Positions 55,506 to 64,000 of a DNA stretch of 64,000 bases are shown piece after piece; within the stretch, counting starts at the first letter, position 1, and each line of letters starts with the position of its first letter. The notes below the pieces were generated by a model, which did no database searches, had not been told where the DNA came from, and was given only the letters and a program-made list of their open reading frames with translations. The stretch covers positions 209,001-273,000 of the forward strand of contig NZ_JADJNN010000002.1 of assembly GCF_016714285.1 (NCBI RefSeq), written 5' to 3'. This DNA comes from Nannocystis sp. GTDB lineage: Bacteria > Myxococcota_A > Polyangia > Nannocystales > Nannocystaceae. The translations under genes and the position numbers were made by a program.

Positions 55506-57965
55506 TCAGCGCACGCTGAAGCGCACCGGCTCGAGGCGGGCCGCGAGCCGCGGGTCGGCCGGACGGGCGAGCACCTCGTGGTCGCCCGGCGTGGCGGCGA
55601 TGCGGACCTCGTAGGGCCAGGCGCTGCGCGCCGCGACCCTACCGTCGACCACGAACTCGAGCTCGCCGAGCGCACGCGCGGCCGCCTCACCGCCCGCGGC
55701 CAGCTCGGCGCGCAGCTCGATGGTCTGGCGCTCGGCGCCGTGCAGGCCCAGCGCGAACACGCTGCCCGGCGTCGGCGCGAGCAGGCGCAGCAGGGGCACC
55801 TCGTCACCGACCGCGGCGCAGCCCGGCACGCGCGAGCGCGGCAACCAGGGCCGGCCATAGGGATCTGGCGTGGCACCGGCGGCGCTCCGCTCGGCCAACC
55901 AGGCGTCGAAGGCCGCCGGGAACACGACCGCGACCTCGCGCCCCTCGGGGTCGCAACGCAGACCGGCTGGCGCCCGCGAGTCACGGCGCACGTGCACGTG
56001 CACGTCACATGTCCCTTCGGGCAGGTGGTCGGCGAGAAAGGGACGCGTGGCCCGCTCGTCGCAGGCGGGCCCGGCGGGCAGACCCGAGAGCGGGCAGACC
56101 TCGACCTGCACGAGCAGGCCGGCGTCCCAGAGCGGGGCGCGCTGCGGCACCTCGTCCATCGCGCGGGCCATGACGTCGGCGAACAGCGGCCCGGCCCCAC
56201 CGGCGCCGGTGAGGCGGTCGGTGGGAGATCCATCGGCGTTGCCGAGCCACACTGCGACGGTGCGCTCGCGCGTGTAACCGACGGTCCATGTATCGCGGTA
56301 ACCGGAGGATGTGCCGGTCTTGATCGCCGCCGGGTAGGGCATCGTGAAGGGACCGCGGCCGTGAAGACCACGCACGCGGGCCAGCGGGTCGGCGAGGGTC
56401 TCGGAGAGCAACGCGGCGACGGCAGGGTCGATCGCCGCGACGAGGTCGGCGGGACGTCCGAGCTCCTCGACGTCGTCGACCGTGAAGCGTAGCGGCGCGT
56501 AACCACCGCCGCGCGCGAGGGTCGCGTAGGCGGCCGCGAGCTCGCGCAGCTCGACCTCACCGCTGCCGAGCGCGAGCGCCAGACCGTAGTGGTCGGCGCG
56601 CTGGTCAAGGCTGGCGAAGCCGACGGCGTGCAACAGGTCGAGCAGCGCCTGCGGGCCCTGCTCGGCGGCGAGGCGGACCGCCGGGATGTTGAGCGACCCG
56701 GCCAGCGCCTCACGTAGCGAGATCGGGCCCTCGAAGCCGTGGTCGAAGTTCTCCGGCGTGTACACCCCGCCCGGCTCCGCGAAGCTGGTCTCCACGTCGG
56801 CGGTCATCTCGGCCGCGCTGCGACCGTCGGCGAAGGCCAGCGCGTACACGAAGGGCTTGAGCGTCGAGCCCGGCTGCCGACGCGCCCGCGCCATGTCGAC
56901 CTGGCCGTCGATGCGCACGTCGTGGAAGTCAGCGCTGCCGACGTAGGCGAGCACCTCGCCGCTGTCATTGTCGACGACGATCACCGCGGCGTCGCTGGCC
57001 CCGCGCTCCGCGATGCTGGCCAGGTGCGTGCGCGTCAGCCCCTCGACGGCCCGCTGCAACTCCACGTCGATGGTGGTGATCGTCGCGGTACCGGCTGTCC
57101 CATGGGACAGCCGACCCTCGGCCCGCAAGGTCTCGACCAGGTGCGGCGCGAGGAAAGGGTGAATCAGCGGACGCAGCTCGATCGGCTCGGCCTCGGCCCG
57201 CTGCTGCTCACGCGCGCTGAGGTGGCCGTCGGCGTGCAGCTTGGCCAGCAGCGCCCGCTGGCGCAGCGTGACGCGCTCGGGGTGGTTGTAAGGATCGAGG
57301 AAGGACGGCGCGCGCGGCAGCACGGCGATGAACGCCGCCTGGGCCCAGCTGAGGTCCTTGCTGGCGACGCCGAAGTAGGCCCGCGCGGCCGCCTCGGGGC
57401 CGACCAGGCCGTGACCGTAGGGCAGTCGATTCAGGTACTCGCGGAGGATCTGCCGCTTGCCGAGCGTCTCCTCGAGGTTCTGCGCGCGCGCGGCCTCACT
57501 GAGCTTGTCAGCGACGCCGCGGGCTCGCGGGACGCCGCGGCTGTCGAGCAGCTTGACGAGCTGCTGGGTGATCGTGCTCGCGCCAGAGACCATTCGAGCG
57601 TGGCGGATGTTCTGCGCCGCGGCGCGGGCGATCGCCCGCCCATCGACGCCGCCGTGGGCGAAGAAGTCGGCGTCCTCGCTGCTCAGCGTGGCCTGGATCA
57701 GGCGCGGGCCGATCGCCTCCAGCTCGAGCGGCTGGCCGCGCAGGCCGGCCTCGCTCGGCAGCTCGCGCAGCAGCAGGCCGTGGCGGTCGAGCACGCGATG
57801 GCCCTCGTGCCAGCGATCGGCCAGCGCGGCCGCGGGGTCGCCGGCCCGCGCGCGCACCAGCGACCAGGCGCCACAGCTGGCCGCCACGGCGACGGCTGTC
57901 CCGAGGGACAGGCGCAGGAGCCCGCGCCGAAGGCGGCGCAGGCGAGTCACGGTGGTCGTGGTCAT
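55506..57965 (-). CDS. pbpC: Penicillin-binding protein 1C
   Basis: An 819-residue bifunctional murein synthase. A basic N-terminus and one membrane anchor (about 15-37) lead to a GT51 glycosyltransferase domain (SSEDADFFAHGGVDGRA, GASTITQQLVKLL) and a transpeptidase domain with STLK (Ser367), AGSLN and KTGTSSG. The BiPBP C-terminal domain follows from about 680. The gene order with the alpha-2-macroglobulin gene, 27 bp upstream, is conserved in many Gram-negatives, where the two proteins are thought to work together in defence and repair of peptidoglycan. The gene carries palindrome copies at 56007, 57095 and 57896. Confidence 0.96.
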   Translation of the reverse strand: MTTTTVTRLRRLRRGLLRLSLGTAVAVAASCGAWSLVRARAGDPAAALADRWHEGHRVLDRHGLLLRELPSEAGLRGQPLELEAIGPRLIQATLSSEDADFFAHGGVDGRAIARAAAQNIRHARMVSGASTITQQLVKLLDSRGVPRARGVADKLSEAARAQNLEETLGKRQILREYLNRLPYGHGLVGPEAAARAYFGVASKDLSWAQAAFIAVLPRAPSFLDPYNHPERVTLRQRALLAKLHADGHLSAREQQRAEAEPIELRPLIHPFLAPHLVETLRAEGRLSHGTAGTATITTIDVELQRAVEGLTRTHLASIAERGASDAAVIVVDNDSGEVLAYVGSADFHDVRIDGQVDMARARRQPGSTLKPFVYALAFADGRSAAEMTADVETSFAEPGGVYTPENFDHGFEGPISLREALAGSLNIPAVRLAAEQGPQALLDLLHAVGFASLDQRADHYGLALALGSGEVELRELAAAYATLARGGGYAPLRFTVDDVEELGRPADLVAAIDPAVAALLSETLADPLARVRGLHGRGPFTMPYPAAIKTGTSSGYRDTWTVGYTRERTVAVWLGNADGSPTDRLTGAGGAGPLFADVMARAMDEVPQRAPLWDAGLLVQVEVCPLSGLPAGPACDERATRPFLADHLPEGTCDVHVHVRRDSRAPAGLRCDPEGREVAVVFPAAFDAWLAERSAAGATPDPYGRPWLPRSRVPGCAAVGDEVPLLRLLAPTPGSVFALGLHGAERQTIELRAELAAGGEAAARALGELEFVVDGRVAARSAWPYEVRIAATPGDHEVLARPADPRLAARLEPVRFSVR
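56007..56026. repeat. Dispersed palindrome, degenerate copy in pbpC
   Basis: ACATGTCC-CTTC-GGGCAGGT, with mismatches in the stem, within the minus-strand codons for HLPEGTCD. Confidence 0.5.
57095..57110. repeat. Dispersed palindrome CTGTCC-CATG-GGACAG (intragenic)
   Basis: The most perfect copy: with its flanks it is a 20-bp perfect palindrome, GGCTGTCCCATGGGACAGCC (57093-57112), inside pbpC (minus strand RLSHGTAG), in the linker between the glycosyltransferase and transpeptidase domains. Confidence 0.92.
57896..57911. repeat. Dispersed palindrome CTGTCC-CGAG-GGACAG (intragenic)
   Basis: A perfect-stem copy in the membrane-anchor codons of pbpC (minus strand RLSLGTAV), 55 bp after the start codon. 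Confidence 0.9.
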
Positions 57966-57992
57966 GGCGATCCAACGCGCCGCGAGGGCGGC

Positions 57993-60900
57993 TTACTTCA
58001 CCGTCACGCTGCCGGTCGAGCTGTAGCCGAGGCTGTCGCCGACGTACATGAACTCGGCGACGGCGGGCGGCAGCACGAAGGTGCCCGGGGTCGAGGCGCG
58101 CACGAGATAGGTGGCCAGCACGCGCTCGCCCCAGACCCGATCGAAGTAGATGTGCACGCGATCGTCGCGCAGCTCGATGAAGCTCGCGTCGCTGCCCCCG
58201 TAGCGCAGCATGTCGGCGAAGGGGTGGGCGTCGGTGACCTCCGGCGCGCGCGCGACGGTCCACAGGTCCGGCTGGATCGGCTCGAAGCCGGCGGGCAAGC
58301 GGTCGGTGACGGCGAGGTAGTTCATCTCGCTCGAGTCGAGGTCGCCGAGCGGCAGGTCGGCCAACAGCGCGACGCGCACCACCTGTCCCGGCTTGACCGC
58401 GGCGAGGTCGATCGCCTCGCCGCGCGCGTCGGTGAAGACGCGGTAGATGTCGGGCCCACGGATCGCGCTCGTCGCCGCGAGGCCCTTCGCGTCGGAAAGC
58501 TCGCGCTTCCAGGCGCCGCGGACGATGAAGGCCAGCGCCGCCTTGCTGTCGCTCGCCAGGCGCAGCGGGGTGTCCTTGCCGCGCAGCTCGGCGACCGGGA
58601 TGTGGAACTCCTGGCTGCCGCCGCCGATGTCCTTGAAGGCGACCAGGGGCGCGTCGCCGAGGCTGACGGTGAAGGCCGCGCCGCCGCTGGCCTCGCCGCG
58701 GATCTGCTCGGCCACCGCCATCAGCGAATAGGCGGTCCCCTGGGTGGTGTACGACTCGGTCTCGCCAGCGAGCGCCTGCACCAGACGGGAGGCCAGAGCG
58801 CCGGGGCGCAGACGGCCGAGGGCGATCGCGGCCTGCGCGCGCGAACGAGTGCTCGAGCCGTAGTAATAGAAATCGCTGTTGCTGCGCTTCTTGATCAGCC
58901 TGGCGTCCTTGTCGAACGCGGCCTCGACCTCGTCGAGCAGCGTCTTCACGCGGTCCTCCTGGCCAGGCAGGCTGTTCAGCGCGATCGCCAGGCTGGCCAG
59001 GCCGAACACCCCCTGGTCGCCCTTGCGATCGTAGAGCGCGTCGGCGCTGCTGGCCGGCAGGCTATCGAGCTCGGCCAGCGAGAGGGCGATCGCCGCCTGC
59101 ACCTCGGCCTCGATGCCGTCGCTGAGCAGGCGATCTTGCAGGTACTCCTGCACCGACTCGAGCAGACCGTCCGGGATACGCACGTTGGCCCGCTTCGCCG
59201 ACACCAGGGCGCGCGCGGCGTAGGCGGTGCCGTACACGTTCGGCGAGCTGTCGCCCGGCCAGTAGGCGAGGCCGCCGCTGCTCGTGCGCATGGTGGCGAG
59301 GCGCTTGAGCCCGGCGTCGATGCGCTTGTCGAGCTCCTCCTGCGACATGCCGGTGAAGCCGATGCGCGGGAGGATGTCCTTGGCGGCCAGCAGCGGCAGC
59401 GTGCCCGAGGTGGTCTGCTCGACGCACCCGTGCGGGTAGTCGAGCAGGAACTGCATGCGCGCGCCGAGCTCGGGCCACAGGTGTTGACCGACCTGCACGG
59501 TGACGAACTCATCGTCGCCGCGACCGACCAGCACGCTCTGCGGGACCTGCATGTCGACGCGCTGCTCACCGACGAAGGCGCCGGTGAGGTGCGGCCGCTC
59601 GGCGACCCCGGGCTGGTCGACGGGGATCGACTGCACGACCGCGTCGCGGACCTTGTCGCTGCCGTCCTTCACCGCGAAGTCGAGCTTGAGCTCGCCCGGC
59701 AGCTGCGCCGTCATCGGGAAGCCGACCCGCAGATGGCCCTGCGCCGCCACCTGCACCGCCTGCTCGCCGTCGTTCAGGCGCACCTTCGCGGACAGCGGCT
59801 GGTCCGTGTTGTTGTGCACCATCGCCGCGACCTCGAAGCTGTCACCGACAGCGGCGAAGCGCGGCACCACCGGCACCATCATCACCGGACGCCGCACCGT
59901 GAACTCGCCCTCGGCGCCGACGCCCTTGCCCTCGCCGTCGATGACCACGGCCATCATGCGGAAGCGGGTCAGGTTGTCGGGCAGCGTGAAGCTGGCGGTC
60001 GTGCGCCCCTGGCTGTCGGTGCGCAGGTCGGGCTTCCAGAAGGCCGTCTGCACGAAGTTCTTGCGCGCGTTGGAGGTGGTGGCCGAGCCGTCGCCCGCGC
60101 CATCGCCCGCGCTGTTGCTGTGGTCGAGGAGCGCGGCGAGGCGGTCGCGCGTGTCGCTGACCTCGAAGCGCAGCGGCTGACCGGGGCGCAGCGCGGTGGC
60201 CGGGTCGGCGGCGTGGAAGTTGGTCATGCGCAGGATGCCCTCGTCGACCACCGCCAGCGCGATCTCTGCGTTGGCGACGGCCTTGCCCTTGTCCTTGACC
60301 TCGATCGAGACCGTGACCTCCTCGCGCGGCTCGTAGACCGCGCGGTCGCTCTTGACGACCGCGGCCAGGCGCACATCGTCGAGCGCGACGGGGATCCGCA
60401 GGGCGCCGATCTTCCAGTCAGTGCGCTCGTCGCCGCCGCCGATCGGCAGCAGCGTCACGGTCGCGTGGATGTAGGGCGCGTGCCCGGCGAGGATCGGCAC
60501 CTCGAACACCTTGGCCGCCTCGTCGAGACGCATCACCTGGTGGCTCAGCACCCCGCCCTGCTCGAGCGTGAAGATCACCGTCGCCGAGGCGAAGGGGTTC
60601 TGGACCATCAGGCGCGCCGTCTCGCCGGGCGCGTAGCGGCCCTTGTCGGCGATGATGTCGAGGGTGCGCCCACGCGTCGGCACGGCCTTGCGCGCGCCGC
60701 CGCTGCCCCAGGCCCACAGTGAACTCTGCCCGCCGGCCTTGCCGTCGATCTCGGTGATCACCTCGTAGGAGCCGTTCTCCGTCGGCGTCAGGTCGCAGCT
60801 GACAGCCGCGTCGGCGCTGGTCGCCGTGCAGGTGCCGACCTCCTTGACCGTGCGCTGCCACTGGTAATCGTAGCCGCCGCCCTTCTGCGGCTTGCGGCTG

Positions 60901-63740
60901 TAGGTGTAGTCGATGAGGTTCAGCCGCGCGGTGATCGGCACGCCCGCGACCGGCCGGCCCTCGCGGTTCATCACCCCGAGCTGCACCGGCACCGCCACCC
61001 CGACGTCGCCCCAGGGCTTGGCGATCTTCACGCCCACGTAGCGCTCGCTCGGGTGCACGATCACGCTGTTGCGACCCGCGATGTGGCGGTACGAGGTGTC
61101 CGCCACGTCGGCCTCGAAGGTGAACTTCTGCGGGCCCACTGCATCACCGAGGTCGAGCTTCTGCGCGACCGCCAGCACTCCGTCATCTCCGAGCGTGCCC
61201 GAGCCCGCGCGCGACCAACCGCGCTCCTCCTCGCTGTCCTCGTCCCACCAGTCGTAGCTGTCGTCGCCGAAGCGGAAGCCCTGGTCGGTGAAGGGCCCCG
61301 GCGGCAGGTCGGCGGGCTCGCGGCTGAGGGTCCACTCGACGCTGGCCTTGTCCATCGCGGCGCCGAACAGGTACTTGCCGAGGACCTTGGCGCGCAACGT
61401 GTTGTTGGCGGCGAGGTTGGCGTCGACATCGACGGTGAAGCGCGGCGGCTCGAACTCGGCGACCTGGATCACGCTCTCCTCGAGCACCTTCTCGGGGTCG
61501 GCGGCCTCGGCGACGGCGATACGATGGCGACCGACGCGGGCCTCGGCCGGGATCGCGTACTCACCGGCGACGCTGCCCATGTCGTCGGTCACCAGCGCGA
61601 GGTCGGCGAGCGTATCGTCGGTCGGCCCGAGCACGCGCACGCGCACCGGCGTCGCCGCGAGCGGGACGATCTGCTCGCCGAGCTTGCGCCGCACGCTGGC
61701 CTTGATGAACACCTTGGAGCCCGGGCGGTAGATCCCGCGGTCCGTGATCACCATGGCCCGGCGGTCACCGAGCAGCGGCCCCGATTCGGCCGAGAGGTGG
61801 GGGAACAGCCGCGCGTCGCGGTTGCTGCGCTTGAGCGGGATCTGCAGCGTCGTGCCGCCCTCCGACACCATCAGCAGGCCCGTCTCCGCCTGGCTCACGC
61901 CGACCGGCAGCACCGCGAAGCCGTTGCGGTCCGTCAGGCGACCCGCCAGCGCCTCGCCGTTCAGCGAGAAGGCGGCGCCCGTGACCGGCTCGCCGGTGGC
62001 GAGGCGCGCGACGTGGACCAGCGTCGCGTCGGGCGTGACGTGGGTGTGCACCGCGAGCGCCTGCTCGTCGCCCGGCGTGACCAGCGTCAGCGGCGAGCGC
62101 GAGGCGCTCATCCACGACGGATACTTGACCGGCTGCGCGCCGAAAGCGGGGTCGTCGAGGACCAGCGAGAGGATGTAGTTCTTGCCCGGCTGCAGGTGCG
62201 CGAGCAGGTCGATCGAGGTCTTGACGAACTCGTTCTGCTTGGCCTCCGGGGCGAAGTCGATCGCGATCTCGGTCTGCTCGGTCGGCGTCTCGTGCTGCTC
62301 GACCTGGTTGCGGGCCTTCTTGAGCGCGTCGGCGGTGTCCTGCACCAGCCAGGCCAGGATGCGGCCCTTGCTGACGTTGCGGGTCGTCACCGTGAACGCG
62401 CGCGAGGCCGCGGCGTCGAGGATCAGCACGCCCTCCGGCATCGACACGCTCGCGGCCAGCGGCGCGGTGTTCACGGTCAGGTCCATCGCCGCGAAGCTGT
62501 TGCCGAAGTTGTCCTTCAGCCCGGGGATGCTGAAGGTGTATTGCGTGGACGGGTCGAAGGCGCCGGAGATCGACAGGCGCCCGGTGCTATCCCAGCTGCC
62601 GCCGCTCCACACGTTCATGTTGGCCACCGGCGGCCACACGTTGATCGCCGCGCGGATCGCCTTGTCAGTCACGGCCAGCGGGTTGGTGTACTCGAGCACG
62701 ACCTCGCGGCCGTCGGTGCGCATCGTCGTGCCGCTCACCTCGCACACGCTGCGCTCGTAGGAGTACCCGCAGCTCAGCTTGGCCAGCGCGAGCGGACCGG
62801 CGATCGAATAGCGGCGGGTCGAGCCCTCGACCTCGATGGCGATGCCCTGACCCGGCACGAACTTGCCGGCGCCGCGCACCTCCACGACCTGCTTCGGGCT
62901 GACCGTGTAGCCCTCGAGGCGGTTGCTCTTGGCGTTGCTCAGCTTGACCGCGATCTCGGGCTCGGGCGTGTCCTTCTGCTCGTGGTCGGGGATGTTGTCG
63001 GTGACCACCGTGATCAGCTCGGCGGCCTGCTTGGGCGTGATCGGCTGGTCGAACACCACGCGGATCGCGTCGCTCGCGGCGATCTTCTTGCCCGAGTAGG
63101 GGAAGATCTCGACCATGCGCGGCTCGCCGGGCACGGGAATGTAGTCGATCACTTTGCCGGCGATCTCGATACGCGGGTCCGCGGTGAACTTGGCGGTCCA
63201 GGTCGCGAGCGCCACGTCGTCGGTGGTGCTCACGTCCGTGATGCTGATCGTGTAAGTCTGCTCCGGGTCGAAGGGCTTGGTCGCCGTGAACTCGAGCGTG
63301 TTGTTCGATGTCCACAGCGCCTTGCCTGCGACCGCGGGCTCGATCGTCACCACGCCCGCGGCGACCGGCTGCGACTTGCCCGACTTGAGCGGCTTGGCCA
63401 ACTTGACCGGCCGGTTGAACACGACGCGCACGGTCTGACCCTCGACTTCAAACTTGTCGCCACCCTCCTCGATGCGCGGCGACTGCACGCGAAAGCCAGT
63501 GTTCGGGTCGCTGTCATCCGTCGCCGCGATCTCGAGGGCCGGACGCTGACGCCGACCCTCCGGGCCCGGCGGAAACACCAGCGGACCGCGGGCGTCAGGC
63601 ACCACCCGTGCGAGGGTCCCCGCGCCGTTGTCGGGCTCCTCGCCGCTCACTTCAGGCGTCGACGGCTTCGGGGTACAGGCGAGCGCCGCCAGGAACAGCG
63701 GAGAGACAGCGATAATTCGACGATGCGTGCGTGGAGCCAT
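57993..63740 (-). CDS. Bacterial alpha-2-macroglobulin lipoprotein (YfhM-like)
   Basis: A 1915-residue periplasmic protease trap. It has a lipoprotein signal (IIAVSPLFLAALAC, Cys22). Macroglobulin-like beta domains run through the N-terminal two thirds, including RAMVITDRGIYRPGSKVFIKASVR, the A2M_N-type signature. A bait-like region is followed by the thioester domain with GCVEQ (Cys1439 to Gln1442) in YPHGCVEQTTSG. A C-terminal receptor-like domain ends in VTVK. The thioester traps attacking proteases covalently. Slightly longer than E. coli YfhM (1653). ATG 63740 puts the leader at the N-terminus; pbpC follows 27 bp downstream. Confidence 0.95.
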   Translation of the reverse strand: MAPRTHRRIIAVSPLFLAALACTPKPSTPEVSGEEPDNGAGTLARVVPDARGPLVFPPGPEGRRQRPALEIAATDDSDPNTGFRVQSPRIEEGGDKFEVEGQTVRVVFNRPVKLAKPLKSGKSQPVAAGVVTIEPAVAGKALWTSNNTLEFTATKPFDPEQTYTISITDVSTTDDVALATWTAKFTADPRIEIAGKVIDYIPVPGEPRMVEIFPYSGKKIAASDAIRVVFDQPITPKQAAELITVVTDNIPDHEQKDTPEPEIAVKLSNAKSNRLEGYTVSPKQVVEVRGAGKFVPGQGIAIEVEGSTRRYSIAGPLALAKLSCGYSYERSVCEVSGTTMRTDGREVVLEYTNPLAVTDKAIRAAINVWPPVANMNVWSGGSWDSTGRLSISGAFDPSTQYTFSIPGLKDNFGNSFAAMDLTVNTAPLAASVSMPEGVLILDAAASRAFTVTTRNVSKGRILAWLVQDTADALKKARNQVEQHETPTEQTEIAIDFAPEAKQNEFVKTSIDLLAHLQPGKNYILSLVLDDPAFGAQPVKYPSWMSASRSPLTLVTPGDEQALAVHTHVTPDATLVHVARLATGEPVTGAAFSLNGEALAGRLTDRNGFAVLPVGVSQAETGLLMVSEGGTTLQIPLKRSNRDARLFPHLSAESGPLLGDRRAMVITDRGIYRPGSKVFIKASVRRKLGEQIVPLAATPVRVRVLGPTDDTLADLALVTDDMGSVAGEYAIPAEARVGRHRIAVAEAADPEKVLEESVIQVAEFEPPRFTVDVDANLAANNTLRAKVLGKYLFGAAMDKASVEWTLSREPADLPPGPFTDQGFRFGDDSYDWWDEDSEEERGWSRAGSGTLGDDGVLAVAQKLDLGDAVGPQKFTFEADVADTSYRHIAGRNSVIVHPSERYVGVKIAKPWGDVGVAVPVQLGVMNREGRPVAGVPITARLNLIDYTYSRKPQKGGGYDYQWQRTVKEVGTCTATSADAAVSCDLTPTENGSYEVITEIDGKAGGQSSLWAWGSGGARKAVPTRGRTLDIIADKGRYAPGETARLMVQNPFASATVIFTLEQGGVLSHQVMRLDEAAKVFEVPILAGHAPYIHATVTLLPIGGGDERTDWKIGALRIPVALDDVRLAAVVKSDRAVYEPREEVTVSIEVKDKGKAVANAEIALAVVDEGILRMTNFHAADPATALRPGQPLRFEVSDTRDRLAALLDHSNSAGDGAGDGSATTSNARKNFVQTAFWKPDLRTDSQGRTTASFTLPDNLTRFRMMAVVIDGEGKGVGAEGEFTVRRPVMMVPVVPRFAAVGDSFEVAAMVHNNTDQPLSAKVRLNDGEQAVQVAAQGHLRVGFPMTAQLPGELKLDFAVKDGSDKVRDAVVQSIPVDQPGVAERPHLTGAFVGEQRVDMQVPQSVLVGRGDDEFVTVQVGQHLWPELGARMQFLLDYPHGCVEQTTSGTLPLLAAKDILPRIGFTGMSQEELDKRIDAGLKRLATMRTSSGGLAYWPGDSSPNVYGTAYAARALVSAKRANVRIPDGLLESVQEYLQDRLLSDGIEAEVQAAIALSLAELDSLPASSADALYDRKGDQGVFGLASLAIALNSLPGQEDRVKTLLDEVEAAFDKDARLIKKRSNSDFYYYGSSTRSRAQAAIALGRLRPGALASRLVQALAGETESYTTQGTAYSLMAVAEQIRGEASGGAAFTVSLGDAPLVAFKDIGGGSQEFHIPVAELRGKDTPLRLASDSKAALAFIVRGAWKRELSDAKGLAATSAIRGPDIYRVFTDARGEAIDLAAVKPGQVVRVALLADLPLGDLDSSEMNYLAVTDRLPAGFEPIQPDLWTVARAPEVTDAHPFADMLRYGGSDASFIELRDDRVHIYFDRVWGERVLATYLVRASTPGTFVLPPAVAEFMYVGDSLGYSSTGSVTVK

Positions 63741-63851
63741 GGCGGGCGGCAATTGTGCAAGACTGGGCGCTGGCGAGAAAGCCGAGGAGTTACGCAGCGC
63801 TGCGCGTGTATGCGCGTCAGGGGCCGCGAGCGCTTGCTCGTCGAGACCAAT

Positions 63852-63872
63852 AATGTCACGAATCGTCACATT
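63852..63872. promoter_or_regulatory. Imperfect palindrome with GTCAC direct repeats
   Basis: A 21-bp near-palindrome (18 of 21 positions) with AATGT and ACATT at its ends contains two GTCAC sequences exactly 10 bp apart, one helical turn. It lies between the divergent alpha-2-macroglobulin gene and the gene starting at 63923. It looks like a dimer or tandem activator site. Confidence 0.4.
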
Positions 63873-63922
63873 CAGCCTCGGCCATCACCGCATTGGTGGC
63901 TACACAGCGGCCTTCATTCGTG

Positions 63923-64000
63923 ATGTTACGCATTGTTGCAGACCCCGGCGGCCACCTGCGGGTGCGTGAACAGCGTCAGCACACGCTTGTGGCCGCCGCG
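63923..64000 (+). CDS. Start of an unidentified gene (partial)
   Basis: ATG 63923 opens a reading frame that continues to the right edge (26 codons, starting MLRIVADPGGHLRVREQRQH). It runs divergently from the alpha-2-macroglobulin gene, and wobble positions turn GC-rich after the first codons. GTG 63920 would add one residue. The protein cannot be identified from this length, and the gene itself is only probable. Confidence 0.4.
   Translation, partial: MLRIVADPGGHLRVREQRQHTLVAAA

Noticed and set aside
56739..60722. Plus-strand open frame of more than 1300 codons opposite pbpC and the macroglobulin gene
   Set aside because: Antisense shadow of well-defined domains; no start context and no recognisable fold.
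61053..63923. Plus-strand open frame of about 950 codons opposite the macroglobulin N-terminal half
   Set aside because: Same reason: high-GC shadow with low-complexity Arg/Val/Gly/Asp composition.

Overview
The window is GC-rich chromosomal DNA, with nearly every wobble base G or C. It carries about 57 protein genes, one tmRNA gene, and no rRNA, tRNA, CRISPR array, insertion sequence or prophage that I can see. At least ten predicted lipoproteins, an FHA-GGDEF protein, a PilZ-like/receiver/DUF4388-type regulator, a class I lysyl-tRNA synthetase, a retropepsin-like membrane protein and a bacterial alpha-2-macroglobulin beside pbpC point to a Myxococcota genome. Nannocystineae (Nannocystis, Plesiocystis, Enhygromyxa relatives) is my best guess; this is inference from gene content only.

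Layout. 1-3.5 kb: tail of a UbiA-like membrane protein, a hypothetical protein, two single-pass membrane proteins and an RluA-family pseudouridine synthase. 3.6-7.1 kb: a minus-strand pair, a squalene-epoxidase-like FAD monooxygenase and a squalene-hopene-cyclase-family protein whose DXDD acid motif is lost, suggesting unusual terpenoid chemistry. 7.4-13.1 kb: two lipoproteins, a patatin-like hydrolase, a lytic transglycosylase lipoprotein and an FHA-GGDEF protein. 13.2-13.8 kb: ssrA (tmRNA) with promoter and terminator. 14.6-22.9 kb: a two-way cluster of four ATP-grasp ligases, two esterase-like hydrolases and an S51 (cyanophycinase/dipeptidase E-like) protein, the best candidate for an undescribed biosynthetic system.

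22.9-36.8 kb: a P460-like cytochrome, an S24/S26-like protein, xseB-ispA, Fur with a FeoB-associated-type Cys-rich protein, a response regulator, a retropepsin/GIDE-like/TPR lipoprotein operon, lysS, a left-handed beta-helix protein, greB, an HSDL2-like dehydrogenase and a cytochrome P450 interrupted by one in-frame amber codon. 36.8-43.7 kb: xanthine dehydrogenase genes xdhA-xdhB, a beta-propeller lipoprotein, an envelope protein and a metallo-beta-lactamase-fold hydrolase. 43.8-55.5 kb: a UvrD/Rep helicase, a class II amidotransferase with a Cys-rich lipoprotein, an acyl-CoA dehydrogenase, a histidine kinase coupled to a receiver-adenylate cyclase, two lipoproteins, a second Fur-family regulator and dcd. 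55.5-63.7 kb: pbpC and the giant alpha-2-macroglobulin gene. A new divergent gene begins at the right edge.

Two features cut across the gene map. A dispersed 16-bp palindrome, CTGTCC-N4-GGACAG, occurs at least eight times nearly perfectly plus degenerate copies, both inside genes and at convergent gene ends. Several genes also contain in-frame tandem repeats of 12 or 15 bp.
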